Positions 7,580-14,973 of a stretch of DNA of 32,331 bases are shown here, piece by piece. Positions within the stretch are counted from its first letter, which is position 1; each line of letters begins with the position of its first letter. The position numbers and the translations under genes were made by a program. Under the pieces are notes generated by a model, which was given only the letters and a program-made list of their open reading frames with translations, did no database searches and had not been told where the DNA came from. The stretch spans positions 1 through 32,331 of IMG/VR virus record IMGVR_UViG_3300041991_000086. The stretch is one strand, 5' to 3'. This DNA is from a virus.

Positions 7580-7890
7580 ACGCTAACCTCAGCGGCTCCT
7601 ACCACTTCATCAAGTTGTGGCATAATGCCAACTAAAAGTCCGGGTTCGGTTTTCATCTCTTCATCGCCACCAAGCCAGCAGTTGCGCATAATAGAGCCAA
7701 CGTATTCCATCGGGTCTTTTTGCATGCGGGCCAATGCATAAGAATACTCGTTGCGCTTTGGCCTTCGGATATAGGCCATATAGGTTTTACCTTCAGCGGT
7801 AGCTTCAAGGACAAAAACACGACCGTTCTCTTTTTTCCACTGGTCTTTTTGTTCTTGGGTTGGAATTGTAATGTTGTCTTTCTTTGCCAT
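7567..7890 (-). CDS. Tail assembly chaperone (gp41-like)
   Basis: 107 residues, between tail tube and tape measure, the usual chaperone position. The sequence is charged and soluble (MAKKDNITIPTQEQKDQWKK, VFVLEATAEGKTYMAYIRRP, NEYSYALARMQKDPMEYVGSIMRNCWLGGDEEM), a layout typical of Bacteroidetes phage gpG-like chaperones. It ends with VSVKEL-stop in the short window where frameshifting would add the downstream segment. It should bind and keep the tape-measure protein soluble during tail assembly. Confidence 0.7.
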   Translation of the reverse strand: MAKKDNITIPTQEQKDQWKKENGRVFVLEATAEGKTYMAYIRRPKRNEYSYALARMQKDPMEYVGSIMRNCWLGGDEEMKTEPGLLVGIMPQLDEVVGAAEVSVKEL

Positions 7891-7957
7891 TTTTGATTCG
7901 ATTTAAAAATTCAATTTGTTCTTTTTTTCAGTAATTCAATTTTTTGGTTTTGGTTAA

Positions 7958-7987
7958 GGCATCGGCCCCAATTATAAGGCCGATGCC
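7958..7987 (-). terminator. 10-bp perfect hairpin between tail tube and chaperone genes
   Basis: GGCATCGGCC and GGCCGATGCC are separated by 10 nt in a 138-bp gap. No clear T run follows on the minus strand, so it may be an mRNA-processing or stabilising hairpin rather than a terminator, lowering expression after the abundant tube gene. Confidence 0.55.
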
Positions 7988-8028
7988 ATTTCTAACCTAA
8001 CCAAAAATGAACTATGAAAAATTTACAC

Positions 8029-8442
8029 TTATTCGAGTTTTAGGAAGATGAATGGAATTTCAATCTCCATTTTTTTATCGCCCTGGTTAATCCCTTTCGG
8101 GTGTTCGGTGAATTGGGCGTTTTTTAGAACATCTTTTTCCATCATCCCGCCCTCTTCGCGCACATAACTAACATTGATGTCGGTATAACCAATTTCCATC
8201 ATGTTCTTCTTGCCGGTAAGCTCAAGCATCTTTTTGGCAGAGCTTTGAGTAAGCTTCAGCTTACCCTCATAACTCTTATTGCCCTTTTGGATGCTCCGGG
8301 GTTCGTTGCCCCTTCCATAGCTCAACTCCTTGTCTTGCTTGCCCGAATATTCAGCACCCAATAAGCCTTCGATGTCTTCACCTTCGATGGTTACATGCAC
8401 ATCGGCCCATTCAAATTCATCGGTATTAATTGTAGCACTCAT
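8029..8442 (-). CDS. Tail tube protein
   Basis: 137 residues, directly after the sheath gene as in Mu (gp39/gp40) and other contractile tails. Sequence features are beta-rich: an acidic N-terminus (DEFEWADVHVTIEGEDIEGLLG), a charged loop EYSGKQDKELSYGRGNEPRSIQKG, which resembles the tube consensus (Y...a....vyg.g..P.g...G), followed by YEGKLKLTQSSAKKM, and a C-terminal strand pair (MEIEIPFIFLKLE). It forms the rigid inner channel; subunits stack in hexameric rings. The assignment rests on position and motif. Confidence 0.8.
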   Translation of the reverse strand: MSATINTDEFEWADVHVTIEGEDIEGLLGAEYSGKQDKELSYGRGNEPRSIQKGNKSYEGKLKLTQSSAKKMLELTGKKNMMEIGYTDINVSYVREEGGMMEKDVLKNAQFTEHPKGINQGDKKMEIEIPFIFLKLE

Positions 8443-8465
8443 CGTCTATACATTTTACGGGTTAA

Positions 8466-9692
8466 TTATTGGGCCAGTGCCGGGTTTTGAAAACCAAGCG
8501 TAATGGCTATTTCCTTATTGTACCCCATTGGGGTCAGTTTGATAACCACATACTCAATACCTGAAGAAAGAATATTCTGCGCTGGATCGATGAAAACGGT
8601 TTTACCCGAAATCTCCTTTTTGCCAACAGCAGTAGAATACATCTGCAAGTCAAGCGCATTGCTGATTTTACCTTCGTGGTACATCACAATACCAGGGGCC
8701 AGTTTACCTTCCTCGTCAACTTCAACCTCGTCATTCAATTCGCCAACAAAGGTATCGTAGGACACAAGCATGGCTTTGTCGATCACACGGCGGTTAACGA
8801 TGCTGTTGTAGTCATCATCGGCATCAGTGGCAAGGTTGTCGTTGCCCCAGTAGTAGCCCGATCGGCGTGGGTACTGGGCAAACGTGATCCAACCTTTGTC
8901 ATCGATCGAATTGGCTACATCGTTATCGAACTGGCTTCCGTCGCTAAAATAAGCCGTAACCACAGGGGTTGCTCCGTTTTTAACCCGGCCAGCTTTTCGC
9001 ATAACGGGCAGTCCGGCCAGCGTACCAAGCAAAAGCCCAACGGCTGCACTCTTATCGTGCGTGCCAGCCACTACAGCCGCTTCGCTCGACACAATTACAG
9101 CACCAACACGGTTATAGCCCAATCCCTTCAGGTCTTCTAAACCGGCGGAGTCGCTCTGGTATGCCCGTCCTTCAACCAGTATCACAACAGGAGCCATCTT
9201 GGCAGCCTGTTCTTCAGCCAGTAGTTGAGCTTTGGCCAATGCACCTATTACATCATCGTCGATGCCTTTTAGGAATGTTGGCACGTATGCCACTCCCGGT
9301 TTACGGGTGATCCCCAATAGCCTGATCTCTCCACCGGCATCTTTCAACAGCTTTTTGGCATAAGCGTTGTCGCTTGTGCCATCGGCAATATCCTCCATGC
9401 TTTCGGTTGGCGCAACAACCATGATCCACAACTTTGCTCCGTCGCCAGCCACCGAATAGAATTCGGCTACCTGCCTGTAAGCATGTGTGCTGTTGGTAGT
9501 ATCGTAAGCTGCATTAAGCCCGGCATCCTTTACATCTTCAATTGAGTAGAATGCCTTGGCAGTACCAAGCGGCCAGCCCACATTTGGAGCAACTGCTCCC
9601 GAAACGATTAACCCGGCAATGCCATCGTTAAGTCCCGAAACTCCACCCAGCGCGCCATTGGCAATGTTTATAATTACTTTCGAAAGGGCCAT
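8466..9692 (-). CDS. Tail sheath protein (DUF2586-type)
   Basis: 408 residues. The segment list fits DUF2586 sheath proteins of Bacteroidetes phages: N-terminal VIINIANGALGG, then GIAGLIVSG, AYRQVAEFYSVAGDGAKLWIMVV, VILVEGRAY, RVGAVIVSS, a KSAAVGLLLGTLAGLPVMRKAGRV block and WITFAQYPRRSGYYWGNDNLATDADDDYNSI in outline. The conserved YPRRSGYYW..D region is the sheath C-domain core. The C-terminus ends with VVIKLTPMGYNKEIAITLGF, expected for the beta strand that interlocks with a neighbour subunit. Its start overlaps by one base with the upstream gene (TAATGG). It contracts on infection. Confidence 0.88.
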   Translation of the reverse strand: MALSKVIINIANGALGGVSGLNDGIAGLIVSGAVAPNVGWPLGTAKAFYSIEDVKDAGLNAAYDTTNSTHAYRQVAEFYSVAGDGAKLWIMVVAPTESMEDIADGTSDNAYAKKLLKDAGGEIRLLGITRKPGVAYVPTFLKGIDDDVIGALAKAQLLAEEQAAKMAPVVILVEGRAYQSDSAGLEDLKGLGYNRVGAVIVSSEAAVVAGTHDKSAAVGLLLGTLAGLPVMRKAGRVKNGATPVVTAYFSDGSQFDNDVANSIDDKGWITFAQYPRRSGYYWGNDNLATDADDDYNSIVNRRVIDKAMLVSYDTFVGELNDEVEVDEEGKLAPGIVMYHEGKISNALDLQMYSTAVGKKEISGKTVFIDPAQNILSSGIEYVVIKLTPMGYNKEIAITLGFQNPALAQ

Positions 9693-10168
9693 TACTTATT
9701 TTCTTTATTGTCAAAGTACCATTTGATTATGGCGTTACAATCGCTCCAGCTCAATTCGCCATCACTCGCATACTGAAGAACCTTTTTGGCAAACGAGTCC
9801 CAAAAGGCTTCCCGCTGATCATCGTCAAACAGCTTCACACGTTCGACCACAGCAACCAACCGCTCCTGGTCATCCTCAATTTCCAATATCGATTGAGATA
9901 ACGATAGCTTCACCAACAGCACCGGAATAAACTCGCGCGCCTTGGCAAGCATCAAATCATCAATCTTTCCGGGTATTTTCGCTACAATTGCATCAATGAT
10001 ACTTCCGGTGAAGGTTCCTTCCTGGATAACTTCTTTTACGGCCTGGGTCACCTTAACGGCTATGGTAACGTATTCTTTACTTGCGTCCGGAAGTTTAGCC
10101 CACGCCTTTTCAACGGCTTGCCATACCTTGTTGGCAAGTGCTTTGATTTTTGCAAATAACTTTTTCAT
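9692..10168 (-). CDS. Uncharacterised alpha-helical phage protein
   Basis: 158 residues, predominantly helical, with an amphipathic Lys-rich N-terminus (MKKLFAKIKALANKVWQAVEKAW) and an acidic C-terminus (DGELSWSDCNAIIKWYFDNKENK). It contains no transmembrane segment or enzyme motif that I see. It lies between a secreted-looking protein and the sheath, one base from the latter. Such small helical genes often occur in lysis/tail regions of Bacteroidetes phages. Function unknown. Confidence 0.55.
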   Translation of the reverse strand: MKKLFAKIKALANKVWQAVEKAWAKLPDASKEYVTIAVKVTQAVKEVIQEGTFTGSIIDAIVAKIPGKIDDLMLAKAREFIPVLLVKLSLSQSILEIEDDQERLVAVVERVKLFDDDQREAFWDSFAKKVLQYASDGELSWSDCNAIIKWYFDNKENK

Positions 10169-10172
10169 ACGG

Positions 10173-10721
10173 TTAGTTTAAGAAGAATTTAAACCTGAAA
10201 TCTTTAACCAAAAAGGCCGCCCCCGACTTAAGGGGGATGACCACAACTTTGTAAAAAACCGATCGGGTAGCCACCACAGTAGGGTAAACCAACCCAGAGC
10301 TTTCAATAGAATCGGCAACTACATAAGCGGAATAACCTGCGGCATTAAAGTCAATGGCCGTAGTGGTTGTTTTCGCTGTTTTGTAGTAATTTGCTTCCTG
10401 CGCATTCGTTTCGTAAACCATTGCATAAGCTTGCGAATAATAGATGGCCGATGTTACTTTAACAGAATCATCGCTTGCGGTTTCGCCAAACAGTGCGTAC
10501 AGCATAGGTGCTTGTACGGTAGTATGTTTATTGATATCAACCCGAAGGTCGAAGGTCACAGTGTCGCCATACCCAATAGTATCGGCTGCAAACGCCGTAG
10601 TTGGAAACTGGAAGTACGATGCGCTTGCATCAATCGTTTTCTCCAGTGTGTAGGTTCGGTTGGCACTCAGCCCCACCAAACCTATCAAAATCAGAAAAAG
10701 AAATGTTACTAATTTTTTCAT
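10173..10721 (-). CDS. Exported protein of unknown function
   Basis: 182 residues with a clear signal peptide: MKK, then a hydrophobic LVTFLFLILIGLVGL core ending SAN. After the signal the protein is beta-rich (TVTFDLRVDINKHTTVQAP, YYSQAYAMVYETN, SVFYKVVVIPLKSGAAF). There is no lipobox cysteine. It sits next to the lysis genes and before the sheath. It could be a periplasmic/outer-membrane lysis helper or a surface-exclusion factor; the sequence does not decide. It overlaps the next upstream gene by 4 bp (ATGA type). Confidence 0.55.
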   Translation of the reverse strand: MKKLVTFLFLILIGLVGLSANRTYTLEKTIDASASYFQFPTTAFAADTIGYGDTVTFDLRVDINKHTTVQAPMLYALFGETASDDSVKVTSAIYYSQAYAMVYETNAQEANYYKTAKTTTTAIDFNAAGYSAYVVADSIESSGLVYPTVVATRSVFYKVVVIPLKSGAAFLVKDFRFKFFLN

Positions 10722-11128
10722 AATGAATCGTTTTTAATTTTTTCTTTAATCTTCTCAACCATCTCTTCCATGTTTTCATGGTTAAGGTTGTCAAGAAGCG
10801 AAATAATGCGGTTGTTGGTGTTCACAATGCGGTTGTTGGTTCTCGATAAGCTGGCAATCTCTTTCCGTAAGCCTTCGATCTGAAAAGCCATTGCATCCGA
10901 TTTGGTGCGCTGTTCTTCAAGCTCTTTTTTCAAGTCCATTGCCATTTCCTTGTACACAAGGATTGCCTCTTTTACATTCTTGATCTCTTGGCTTTCTGCC
11001 ATAGCTTCAACATTGTTTGCCTCGGCAAACGCTTGTTTTTTCTTTGGCTTGAAAAACAATATTGAACCAAATACGCCCGAAAAAGCTCCTATCAAGGCTG
11101 AAACAGCCATCCAAATCCCGTAACCCAT
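10718..11128 (-). CDS. Membrane-anchored coiled-coil protein, spanin- or holin-like lysis candidate
   Basis: 136 residues: one N-terminal membrane segment (WMAVSALIGAFSGVFGSILFF), a basic KPKKK stop, then ~100 residues of heptad-like coiled coil (EAILVYKEMAMDLKKELEEQRTKSDAMAFQIEGL). This is the topology of inner-membrane spanins, and also of some small phage membrane proteins. It follows the M15 peptidase gene by 2 bp, so the two form a likely lysis cassette. No second membrane segment, as expected of a classic holin, is present. Confidence 0.55.
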   Translation of the reverse strand: MGYGIWMAVSALIGAFSGVFGSILFFKPKKKQAFAEANNVEAMAESQEIKNVKEAILVYKEMAMDLKKELEEQRTKSDAMAFQIEGLRKEIASLSRTNNRIVNTNNRIISLLDNLNHENMEEMVEKIKEKIKNDSL

Positions 11129-11130
11129 AA

Positions 11131-11550
11131 CTACATAATGAAATAATGTCCGTTCCGCATTTTTAAAACCTCACCCCTGTTGAACACAGGGTTAAAGCTT
11201 ACATGAACCCAAGCGGGTTGAAAATCATCACCTGACTCCCAAATAAGTTGATCAAACGGCAATTGCGTTTTGATAATGTTGAACAACATTGCATTGTCAT
11301 CACAAACCAAATCGGCTGCCTGTCCAACCTTATGCTGACTTATAGGCGATCCACCAACGGCATGGTTAACCGTTTGCGACCTGTAACCCGATGTAATCTT
11401 TATCGGCCTTCCGAACCTGTCGCGCAAAGGCTGAAGAACATTAAAAGCCAATGCCTGTAGGTTTTGAATTTCAATGGCCGTGGGCTCATTGGGCAAACCA
11501 GTACTGGTTTTAGTCAGCTCTTCAATAGTAAAGTTCTCGGTGAGATTCAT
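11131..11550 (-). CDS. Peptidase M15 family endolysin
   Basis: 139 residues, a D-Ala-D-Ala carboxypeptidase-like zinc peptidase (Peptidase_M15_3) of phage endolysin size. The motif SQHKVGQAADL gives the zinc ligands H73 and D80, and AWVHVSF gives H116; E105 in LIWESGDD is the likely catalytic base. The upstream ITSGYRSQTVN block is also typical. No signal peptide is seen, so release depends on a membrane partner. It should cleave peptidoglycan stem peptides at lysis. Its 3' end is 2 bp from the coiled-coil membrane gene. Confidence 0.88.
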   Translation of the reverse strand: MNLTENFTIEELTKTSTGLPNEPTAIEIQNLQALAFNVLQPLRDRFGRPIKITSGYRSQTVNHAVGGSPISQHKVGQAADLVCDDNAMLFNIIKTQLPFDQLIWESGDDFQPAWVHVSFNPVFNRGEVLKMRNGHYFIM

Positions 11551-11564
11551 AGTACACGTTTTGC

Positions 11565-11861
11565 TCAGTTATTTTCCTGATCGTCCCCACCTTCTTCCGG
11601 GGCATCAGTTTTCCCCTGGTCGTCCCCATTTGTTGCGGGAGTCACTTTTTTGCCGCCTTTTTTCCCTGATCCGGTCGAGGCATCGCCTAAACCAGCCACC
11701 GGGGCGGCTACGCGGTTTTTTTCTTCCACCTTTTTGTCGGGCAGGGTGCGGGCATGTGCTGTAGCATCCTCCCTTTTGAAAAAGGCCATCCCATCACTGG
11801 TGAAGTAAAACTTGTCTACTCCCGGATGAGCATTAAAATATTTCTGAATGTCTTTAGCCAT
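11565..11861 (-). CDS. Small conserved phage structural-region protein
   Basis: 98 residues. The N-terminal ~45 residues are folded-looking (KYFNAHPGVDKFYFTSDGMAFFKREDATAHA), with the F.tsDg..F...ddA..HA pattern I recall as common in head-completion or tail genes of Bacteroidetes phages. The last ~50 residues are low-complexity and charged (KKGGKKVTPATNGDDQGK...EEGGDDQENN). It lies between the connector gene and the endolysin. Possibly a minor head or tail component; unproven. Confidence 0.55.
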   Translation of the reverse strand: MAKDIQKYFNAHPGVDKFYFTSDGMAFFKREDATAHARTLPDKKVEEKNRVAAPVAGLGDASTGSGKKGGKKVTPATNGDDQGKTDAPEEGGDDQENN

Positions 11862-11901
11862 AATTTTATGTTCTAATTATTTACTGCCCAAAACACCCCA
11901 T

Positions 11902-12411
11902 TCAATGGGCTTCGGGGTTTTCAATTTCTACCGATATACTTGGGGTGGCCTTAACCTTTGTGTATTTGGCCGCCTTGGTATTGTCGTAAACAGTCGTTTC
12001 AAAAACAGTGCTCCAGGTGCTGATTTCGCCGGTGTGCTGGCCTTCGTTGTCACCTGTTCTTTTCAGCGATTCAAAAAAATCGCCCTTAAATCCGCCTAAA
12101 GAGGCGTAAACATCGTCTGAATAATCCAGCAGGTCAAGGGCATTATCAACATCCGAAGCACCTTCGTAAGTATCGTTTATCGCATCCACAAACAATGAAA
12201 CCGTGATGGTTGCCAACCCCTTCTGCACCCGCTTGGCATCGTCTTCCCATTTTATCCTGGTTATCGAAATCAGCGCGCACGGGCGGGGTATTGGGTAACT
12301 TTCACGAAGTCGGGCAAACTGGCCTTTGTTCAGTCCAATCCACTCAAGGTTGGGCATTCCTTCGGCCAGTTTAGCCGAAATTTCATTGTATAGCGTCCGC
12401 TTCACAGTCAT
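11902..12411 (-). CDS. Head-tail connector/tail-terminator-type protein
   Basis: 169 residues immediately after the capsid gene (1-bp overlap). The sequence has the pattern of phage tail-terminator/completion proteins: N-terminal helix (YNEISAKLAEGMPNLEWIGLN), a PRPCALISITRIKWED strand region, ATITVSLFVDAINDT, then a helix with DNALDLLDYSDDVYASLGGF, and C-terminal strands (TWSTVFETTVYD). That alternation suits Mu gp37/gpU-like rings that stop tube growth. Its role is inferred from place and fold pattern rather than a specific motif. Confidence 0.55.
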   Translation of the reverse strand: MTVKRTLYNEISAKLAEGMPNLEWIGLNKGQFARLRESYPIPRPCALISITRIKWEDDAKRVQKGLATITVSLFVDAINDTYEGASDVDNALDLLDYSDDVYASLGGFKGDFFESLKRTGDNEGQHTGEISTWSTVFETTVYDNTKAAKYTKVKATPSISVEIENPEAH

Positions 12412-13325
12412 TAGGCCGGTTCACCAGGTGCGTAATAAATCATTCCGCAGTACTTGTAATTAGCCCTGATCTTACCTGCAGTAAACCGGTGTTGGAAACC
12501 AAACTCGGTAGCGCGCCCTTTGGTGTTTTGCTTGAACGGCAACTCAATCATGTTGAAAGTACCCGAAGCCCTGAAGGTTTCTTCTGTGCAAAAAATGAAT
12601 GCAGCAGGAACAATACCGGTTGCAATTGATGTTGCCGAACCCAAAGCAGCCTTCTTCATGGCATTCAGGTTGAAGTTCACCCCATGTGCATGCTTGTGGA
12701 TAGTCCATCCATAAGCGTCAATGCTGGTCACATCAACTTTCCCGATGGCAGCCTTCAACTCTATCTGCTTTTTAATGGTATCATCTTCGGCCAAATCCCA
12801 CCACATATCGCTGGTTAAAACAACATGACGGTTGCCTTCAGGCCACTTCTGGTTATCGGCAATGCGGGCAGCATCAAGCAACAGTGGGATCGACATCCTT
12901 TTAAAACTGTCGCTTTTGGCAACACCGGTTGTTGGAAGAATAAAAATCTTATCGCCTTCTTCCAGTGGTGCGAAGGCATAAGCAGCATCAATGGCTTCTT
13001 TCTTTCGCAACGATTTAGCACCTTTATCGGTATAGTACTTGATTTTGTCGTACGGCAAGGTTTCAAGCTTACCGTGACGAATCTTGTAGTTTTGAGTGTC
13101 GTAATAGTCGAGCGATATTGAGTTGGGGGTTTCCGTTGGTTCTATCGAGTCAACATCGTCGGTTTTGTTTTTGTAGGTCTCCAACTCGCTACCGCCATCT
13201 TCGGCAGTATGCAACACATCATTTTCAATAAACGCATCCCAGCTTTGGGCTTTGTCAAGCCAGGTATTGGCCTGATCGTAGTCACCTTTTAAAATCGGCA
13301 ACCAAATTTCTTTGCTTACTCCCAT
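12411..13325 (-). CDS. Major capsid protein
   Basis: 304 residues, directly downstream of the protease/scaffold gene (overlap of one base), as in Mu (I/Z then T). It begins without a long leader (MGVSKEIWLPILKGDY). Internal segments such as RMSIPLLLDAARIADNQKWPEGNRHVVLTSDMWWDLAEDD and ITSIDAYGWTIHKHAHGV-like text recall HK97-fold capsid P-domains, where a helix precedes a N..W..P..R..VL strand; the C-terminus (GFQHRFTAGKIRANYKYCGMIYY) gives a final beta sheet. The size fits Mu gpT (about 305). The assignment is from gene order and this pattern. Confidence 0.75.
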   Translation of the reverse strand: MGVSKEIWLPILKGDYDQANTWLDKAQSWDAFIENDVLHTAEDGGSELETYKNKTDDVDSIEPTETPNSISLDYYDTQNYKIRHGKLETLPYDKIKYYTDKGAKSLRKKEAIDAAYAFAPLEEGDKIFILPTTGVAKSDSFKRMSIPLLLDAARIADNQKWPEGNRHVVLTSDMWWDLAEDDTIKKQIELKAAIGKVDVTSIDAYGWTIHKHAHGVNFNLNAMKKAALGSATSIATGIVPAAFIFCTEETFRASGTFNMIELPFKQNTKGRATEFGFQHRFTAGKIRANYKYCGMIYYAPGEPA

Positions 13326-14311
13326 TATTCGTCCTCCCCTTCAAGGTTGTAACTGCCTTCAGCTTTCAAACTTTCAACATGCGAGGCATGTAGTGCTTTA
13401 TAGGCTTCAGGTTCATTTTTCTGCATCAACTGCAATCCTTTCTGGTCTTTTTTGTACCAATCAAGGAACGTCCAATCCTCACGCCCGGCAGCAAGCTTAT
13501 CCTTGCCTTCGCCTTTCTGCGTTTGGTTTGGGAATTTGCCAAAGTCTGGCTTCACGGTCATACCCTCAAGCTGCTTTGCTGTGCCTTCTGGATCGTTTTC
13601 GTAAGCCCTAAGCCAAAAGGCTTCCTGGGCTGTCAGAATAACTCCGCGCTTAATATGAGCACCAACGCAAGCTTTGGCAGCATCGCCTTTAAGCTTCTTG
13701 ATCTCATTATCCTTCGCGCTAAGTAATCCATTGACGGCAGCAGCTGCAACTTCCTCATTCGATCCGGCGGCGAGAGTCAGCCCCGGAATCAATGCATTTA
13801 GTTTTACTACATCCATATCAAGATTTTGTGTTTGTACTGGTGGTAAATTCACCTCTTTTACATCGAAACCGAGCTTTAATTCGGCACCATTTAAGCCAAA
13901 AAGCTTAACCGCATTGCGATTGGCCGGTAGTGGTACGGGCGAACATTCCATAAGGTCACTTTTTGTAACCGTTGGGTATTTCTGCCCTTGAAGCAAATAT
14001 TGAGGATCATCAGAAAGTTCCATTGCATTAAAGCCAATAGAAACAGCATTCATCATACCCTTTTTTGCTTTTTTGTACATGGTCATTGCAAGCTCATCAT
14101 CTTCATCGTACGAAAGCGTTCCAACTAATTGGCCTCTATCGTTCTTCTGTACATCTTTCCAAAGGCCAACCGGCAGAGCTTTTCCATCGTGAATGGCTAA
14201 GGCAACCGGATTTTTAGCAAACGCTGTTAAGTCAATGCCAGTCGTGAGTACCCTAAAGCCGTACCGGTTTATACTTTCGTCACTCATGACGTATGAAATT
14301 TCTGAAGCCAT
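13325..14311 (-). CDS. HK97-type prohead protease fused to a Mu-like scaffold
   Basis: 328 residues in two parts. Residues ~1-140 match prohead proteases (S78-like): FAKNPVALAIHDGKALPVGL with catalytic-type H41, then NAVSIGF with S91, and MECSPVPLPANRNA, the typical end of the fold. Residues ~160-328 are charged and helical (SAKDNEIKKLKGDAAKACVGAHIKRG), a scaffold-like segment corresponding to Mu gpI/Z (gp32). In Mu the protease and scaffold share one gene. It is the first gene of the minus late operon, 24 bp after a predicted transcription start. It should cleave scaffold and capsid precursors during head maturation. Confidence 0.75.
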   Translation of the reverse strand: MASEISYVMSDESINRYGFRVLTTGIDLTAFAKNPVALAIHDGKALPVGLWKDVQKNDRGQLVGTLSYDEDDELAMTMYKKAKKGMMNAVSIGFNAMELSDDPQYLLQGQKYPTVTKSDLMECSPVPLPANRNAVKLFGLNGAELKLGFDVKEVNLPPVQTQNLDMDVVKLNALIPGLTLAAGSNEEVAAAAVNGLLSAKDNEIKKLKGDAAKACVGAHIKRGVILTAQEAFWLRAYENDPEGTAKQLEGMTVKPDFGKFPNQTQKGEGKDKLAAGREDWTFLDWYKKDQKGLQLMQKNEPEAYKALHASHVESLKAEGSYNLEGEDE

Positions 14312-14341
14312 CTTACTCGTCTCGATTTTACATTTGAGTCA

Positions 14342-14372
14342 CAAATATGACATCAAAAAAACAAGCCTCAAA
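14342..14372 (-). promoter_or_regulatory. Bacteroidetes-type promoter of the minus-strand late operon
   Basis: On the minus strand TTTG (14369-14372) is followed after 19 bp by CATATTTG (14342-14349), one mismatch from TAnnTTTG. The spacing is the consensus one. Predicted start of RNA is near 14335 and the first gene begins at 14311. A second promoter faces the other way 70 bp upstream. Confidence 0.65.
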
Positions 14373-14408
14373 ACAAGCTAAACCACAGTTATAGTAATAG
14401 TTGCATGG

Positions 14409-14439
14409 GTTGATTTGTATATATCAATGTGTATTTTAG
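14409..14439 (+). promoter_or_regulatory. Likely promoter of the plus-strand packaging operon
   Basis: GTTG (14409-14412), 19 bp, then TATTTTAG (14432-14439) has one mismatch to each half of the TTTG/TAnnTTTG consensus. TTGAT and ATCAA form a small inverted repeat (14410-14414 and 14422-14426) over the spacer, a candidate activator or repressor site. Confidence is moderate because both boxes are imperfect. Confidence 0.4.
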
Positions 14440-14490
14440 TAGTATGGTTTTTCATTCTACAGCCGGTAAGTTTGCTGAAAAGATACGCGC

Positions 14491-14973
14491 ATGGCTCGAA
14501 TGAGTAACACCGAAAGGGACGATAAAAAGAGGCAGGGTTTCGATATGTACGCCGCCGGTATTTCAGAGCAAATTATCTCTGAAACGCTCGAGGTGAACAT
14601 CAATACCGTTTACCGTTGGAAGAAAGAGGGCGACTGGGAGAACCGCCGTAAAGTGAATCAGCTCACTATGGGCGAAATTCGTAAATCTATCATCGACAGC
14701 TGGGACGACCTGAAGAACGGCAAAAAACCCGCCATTACCCCCGACATGGCCAGCAAGTACGCAGCTGCTTTCGAACGGTTCTCCGATAAGCGCAAAACCT
14801 TGTCGTACATGTTCGAGATTTTTGAAATGTTCACCACCGAACTGCTGCTCGATGTGCAAAATGCCAAAACAGACAAGCAAAGAGACGACTTACTTTCGTT
14901 TGCCAAGCGAGTTAGGGCTAAGCTCGAGCAGGTAACCAGTAAAATGTACAAGGAGGTGCTCGACGATGAATAA
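14491..14973 (+). CDS. Terminase small subunit
   Basis: 160 residues. Residues ~10-45 form a helix-turn-helix (KKRQGFDMYAAGISEQIISETLEVNINTVYRWKKE), the DNA-recognition part, followed by GDWENRRKVNQ, a phrase typical of phage small terminases with a helical oligomerisation region behind it. It overlaps the large-subunit start by 8 bp and both read on the plus strand, so they are coupled. It should recognise phage DNA for headful packaging. It is the first gene of the divergent packaging operon. Confidence 0.82.
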   Translation: MARMSNTERDDKKRQGFDMYAAGISEQIISETLEVNINTVYRWKKEGDWENRRKVNQLTMGEIRKSIIDSWDDLKNGKKPAITPDMASKYAAAFERFSDKRKTLSYMFEIFEMFTTELLLDVQNAKTDKQRDDLLSFAKRVRAKLEQVTSKMYKEVLDDE

